Assembly (NCBI GenBank): GCA_030627065.1
Contig: DAOUSV010000071.1
Coordinates: forward strand, 1-7,145
From: Piscirickettsiaceae bacterium
GTDB lineage: Bacteria; Pseudomonadota; Gammaproteobacteria; Nitrosococcales; Methylophagaceae
Reading direction: 5' to 3'
DNA length: 7,145 nucleotides
Position 1 is the first letter of the stretch. Every line of letters starts with the position of its first letter. The position numbers and the translations under genes were made by a program. Below, piece by piece: positions 4,908 to 7,145 of the stretch. Under the pieces are notes generated by a model, which saw nothing but the letters and a program-made list of their open reading frames with translations, ran no database searches and had not been told where the DNA came from.

Positions 4908-5915
4908 TTACTTCAACCATTGTGCAATATCTTTAGCATAATAAGTTAAAATAGCATCTGCACCCGCGCGTTTAAAGGCAATCATACTTTCCAGTACCGT
5001 TGCCTTTTCATCTAGCCAGCCATTTTGCGAGGCTGCTTTTAACATGGCATATTCACCACTGACTTGGTAAACAAAAGTGGGCTTTTGGAAGCGGTCTTTA
5101 ACGCGGCGTAATACATCAAGATAAGGCATGCCGGGTTTCACCATCACCATATCCGCACCTTCATCAATATCTAACGCAACCTCATGCAGGGCTTCATCAC
5201 TATTGGCAGGATCCATTTGATAGCTATATTTATTACCCGCACCCAAATTAGCCGCAGAGCCAACTGCATCACGAAAAGGGCCATAAAAAGCAGAAGCATA
5301 TTTAGCAGAATAAGCCAAAATACGCGTATGAATATGACCTTGTTGTTCTAATGCTTGGCGAATTGCTCCAATACGACCATCCATCATGTCAGAAGGGGCA
5401 ACAATATCAACACCCGCCTCGGCATGAGATAGTGCTTGTTTAACCAAAATCTCTACCGTCTCATCGTTAATAATATAGCCACTATCATCAATTAAACCAT
5501 CTTGACCGTGAGTGGTGAAAGGGTCAAGCGCGACATCAGTAATCACACCTAATTCAGGAAACTCAGTTTTAAGTGCACGCACGGCACGTTGAGCCAAACC
5601 GTCAGGATTATAAGCTTCCTTAGCATCCAGTGATTTAACATCATCAGGTGTAACAGGAAATAATGCCATTGCAGGCACACCTAAACGATGGATGGTTTCT
5701 GCCTCTTTCAATAATAAATCAATACTTAGCCGCTCAACATCCGGCATAGAAGCAATGGCTTGGCGTTGATTATTACCATCCAATACAAAACAAGGGTAAA
5801 TAAGATCGTGCACGCTTACATTATTTTCACGCACTAAATTACGTGAAAAAGTGTCTTTTCGTAGCCGTCTAGGACGCTGAAAAGGGAAGCCTGATTGGGT
5901 TTTATTTTCGCTCAT
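4908..5915 (-). CDS. hemB: Porphobilinogen synthase (delta-aminolevulinic acid dehydratase), Mg-dependent type
   Basis: This 335-residue cytosolic enzyme condenses two 5-aminolevulinate molecules into porphobilinogen, the second committed step of tetrapyrrole (haem) synthesis. The two active-site lysines are in SAKYASAFYGPF (203-214, Lys205) and VMVKPGMPYLD (257-267, Lys260), the same numbers as in Pseudomonas aeruginosa PBGS. The metal loop DVALDPFTTHGQDG (127-140) has Ala129, Asp131 and Asp139 where the zinc enzymes have three cysteines, so this is the magnesium type. The N-terminal arm RPRRLRKDTFSRNLVRE (14-30), used for octamer assembly, is present. AAAGG (5924-5928) lies 8 nt before the ATG. 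It is the first gene of a leftward run with aroE and the Tag-like gene, and diverges from carA. All expected motifs are intact. Confidence 0.97.
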   Translation of the reverse strand: MSENKTQSGFPFQRPRRLRKDTFSRNLVRENNVSVHDLIYPCFVLDGNNQRQAIASMPDVERLSIDLLLKEAETIHRLGVPAMALFPVTPDDVKSLDAKEAYNPDGLAQRAVRALKTEFPELGVITDVALDPFTTHGQDGLIDDSGYIINDETVEILVKQALSHAEAGVDIVAPSDMMDGRIGAIRQALEQQGHIHTRILAYSAKYASAFYGPFRDAVGSAANLGAGNKYSYQMDPANSDEALHEVALDIDEGADMVMVKPGMPYLDVLRRVKDRFQKPTFVYQVSGEYAMLKAASQNGWLDEKATVLESMIAFKRAGADAILTYYAKDIAQWLK

Positions 5916-5952
5916 GGCGTAGACCTTTTAAATAAAATCATATTTAAGTGGG

Positions 5953-5981
5953 ATATTACCGACTGAAAAGATAAATGTCAT
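5953..5981 (-). promoter_or_regulatory. Candidate hemB promoter
   Basis: On the minus strand ATGACA (5976-5981, 5 of 6 matches to TTGACA) is followed after exactly 17 nt by TAATAT (5953-5958, 4 of 6). This leaves a leader of about 30 nt before hemB. An alternative -10, TATGAT, lies closer to the gene but lacks a matching -35. Confidence 0.5.
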
Positions 5982-5992
5982 GGTTTTTTACA

Positions 5993-6022
5993 TAGACGGG
6001 CAGGTGGGATTTACGCTAAAAT
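5993..6022 (+). promoter_or_regulatory. Candidate carA promoter with overlapping palindrome
   Basis: TAGACG (5993-5998, 4 of 6) and TAAAAT (6017-6022, 5 of 6) are separated by 18 nt. The palindrome GCTAAAATTAGC (6015-6026) covers the -10 and could serve as an operator. The start of transcription would fall near 6030, shortly before the ATG at 6051 and the TTG of carA at 6089. Confidence 0.4.
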
Positions 6023-6077
6023 TAGCAGGATTTTGTCTGGGGAGAACGTCATGTTCACTCCTTTATTTTTATCTGGT

Positions 6078-6082
6078 GGAGG
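6078..6082 (+). promoter_or_regulatory. Strong ribosome binding site in front of TTG start of carA
   Basis: GGAGG lies 6 nt before TTG at 6089. Its strength and spacing, together with the CarA-like peptide that starts there, support TTG as the true initiation codon. Confidence 0.75.
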
Positions 6083-6088
6083 TTTCCC

Positions 6089-7145
6089 TTGCGAACTAGT
6101 GCATTACTCGCGCTTGAAGATGGTACGGTCTATCACGGCGAATCAATTGGTGCCATTGGGCAATCGGTTGGTGAAGTCGTGTTTAATACTGCGATGACTG
6201 GCTATCAGGAGATCTTGACTGATCCGTCATATTGCCGCCAAATTGTGACATTAACTTATCCGCATATTGGTAATGTTGGTGTAAATACTGAAGACGAAGA
6301 GTCAAATAATATTGTAGCGAGCGGCTTAATTATTCGTGACTTATCGCCTGTTGTGAGTAGCTGGCGTAGCGAAGAAGCATTAGACAGTTATTTAGAACGT
6401 CATAATGTGGTTGGCTTAGCAGGAATTGATACTCGTTCTTTGACACGTCGTTTACGTGAAAAAGGGGCGATGAAAGGTTGTATTGTTGCTGGCGATAATA
6501 TTGATGTTGATGCGGCTATTGCAGCAGCTAAAGCGTTTGATGGTCTTAAAGGCATGGATTTAGCAAAAGTCGTCACAACTGAAGCTCCTTACGAGTGGGA
6601 ACAATCATGCTGGCACTTGTCGGGTGAATCTCAAGCGGTAGCAGAACGTTTCCATGTTGTTGCTTATGACTTTGGTGCTAAGAGCAATATCTTACGCATG
6701 TTAGTTGAACGTGGTTGTCGTTTAACCGTTGTGCCTGCTCAAACATCAGCAGAAGAGGTGTTAGCACTTAATCCTGATGGCGTGTTCTTATCAAATGGTC
6801 CGGGTGACCCTGAACCGTGTACCTATGCGATTGAAGCCATTCAAACCTTGCTTGAAAAAGAATTACCGATTTTTGGTATTTGTTTAGGGCATCAATTATT
6901 GGCATTAGCCTGTGGTGCAAAAACAGCCAAAATGAAATTTGGTCATCATGGTGCCAATCATCCTGTCCAAGAAATGACGGCTGGATTAGTGATGATTACT
7001 AGCCAAAACCATGGTTTTGCGGTTGATGAATCATCATTGCCAGACACCTTAGAAGCAACACATATTTCATTGTTTGATGGCTCTTTACAAGGCATTCATC
7101 ACACAACGAAACCTGCATTTAGTTTTCAAGGGCATCCAGAAGCAA
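6089..7145 (+). CDS. carA: Carbamoyl-phosphate synthase small subunit (glutaminase), partial
   Basis: The reading frame runs 352 codons to the window edge; E. coli CarA has 382 residues, so about 30 are missing. The protein hydrolyses glutamine and passes ammonia to CarB for carbamoyl phosphate, the precursor of arginine and pyrimidines. The N-terminal domain starts (M)RTSALLALEDGTVYHG and contains FNTAMTGYQEILTDPSY. The class I glutaminase domain shows NGPGDPEPC, then GICLGHQLLAL with nucleophile Cys265, and ends at QGHPEA with His349 and Glu351, all four below the E. coli triad numbers 269, 353 and 355. The start is TTG at 6089, behind GGAGG, because no ATG in this frame lies upstream and the family N-terminus begins here. 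It diverges from hemB rather than following dapB as in many relatives; carB is expected beyond the window. Initiation from TTG would moderate translation. Confidence 0.96.
   Translation, partial: MRTSALLALEDGTVYHGESIGAIGQSVGEVVFNTAMTGYQEILTDPSYCRQIVTLTYPHIGNVGVNTEDEESNNIVASGLIIRDLSPVVSSWRSEEALDSYLERHNVVGLAGIDTRSLTRRLREKGAMKGCIVAGDNIDVDAAIAAAKAFDGLKGMDLAKVVTTEAPYEWEQSCWHLSGESQAVAERFHVVAYDFGAKSNILRMLVERGCRLTVVPAQTSAEEVLALNPDGVFLSNGPGDPEPCTYAIEAIQTLLEKELPIFGICLGHQLLALACGAKTAKMKFGHHGANHPVQEMTAGLVMITSQNHGFAVDESSLPDTLEATHISLFDGSLQGIHHTTKPAFSFQGHPEA

Noticed and set aside
4684..4920. 78-residue open frame between hemB and aroE
   Set aside because: Its peptide is made of translated repeat signatures (ARPESIEG, ISAFAGMT), it overlaps both neighbours, and it has no ribosome site of note.

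Overview
The window is about 40% G+C by eye and carries housekeeping genes with gammaproteobacterial character: a Pol IV ending in a QLxLGL clamp motif, a Pseudomonas-type Mg-dependent HemB, and CarA, AroE and Tag-like proteins. The low G+C and the gene mix would fit a marine Thiotrichales-type bacterium such as a Methylophaga relative. That placement is a low-confidence guess; only the class is reasonably supported. I see no rRNA, tRNA, CRISPR array, transposase or phage gene.

Left part (1-2432): an old yellow enzyme (NemA-like, cut by the window edge) runs leftward. Diverging from it is an HxlR-family regulator whose stop codon directly abuts the start codon of dinB (TAGATG). The 161-nt divergent gap holds a perfect -10 for the enzyme gene, a palindrome and a long inverted repeat that could be the regulator's operator. 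The arrangement suggests an electrophile-response unit: a cysteine-containing sensor, a reductase for activated alkenes, and a translesion polymerase that tolerates bulky N2-guanine adducts.

Middle (2433-3190, minus strand): a two-gene unit encodes an 81-residue two-helix membrane protein (DUF6868-like) and a SpoIIAA/STAS-like soluble protein. The second gene has no ATG, GTG or TTG at the position where the family starts and most likely uses ATT. Their putative promoter carries a perfect 13-bp palindrome between -35 and -10. The unit meets dinB tail to tail with no intervening base.

Right part (3191-5915, minus strand): hemB, then a 220-nt gap filled largely by two dispersed-repeat elements, then aroE, then a divergent 3-methyladenine-glycosylase-like gene 9 nt behind aroE. 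hemB makes porphobilinogen for haem, and aroE makes shikimate for aromatic amino acids. The repeats may separate expression of hemB from aroE.

Right edge (6089-7145, plus strand): carA, the glutaminase subunit of carbamoyl-phosphate synthetase, cut by the edge about 30 codons before its end. It appears to start at TTG behind a strong Shine-Dalgarno, and a second ATG-started reading frame with its own good ribosome site overlaps the start of carA out of frame. hemB and carA diverge from a 173-nt control region with a plausible promoter in each direction.

The items most worth a second look are the HxlR-dinB coupling, the probable ATT start, the DUF6868/SpoIIAA-like pair with its palindrome, and the double start arrangement at carA.
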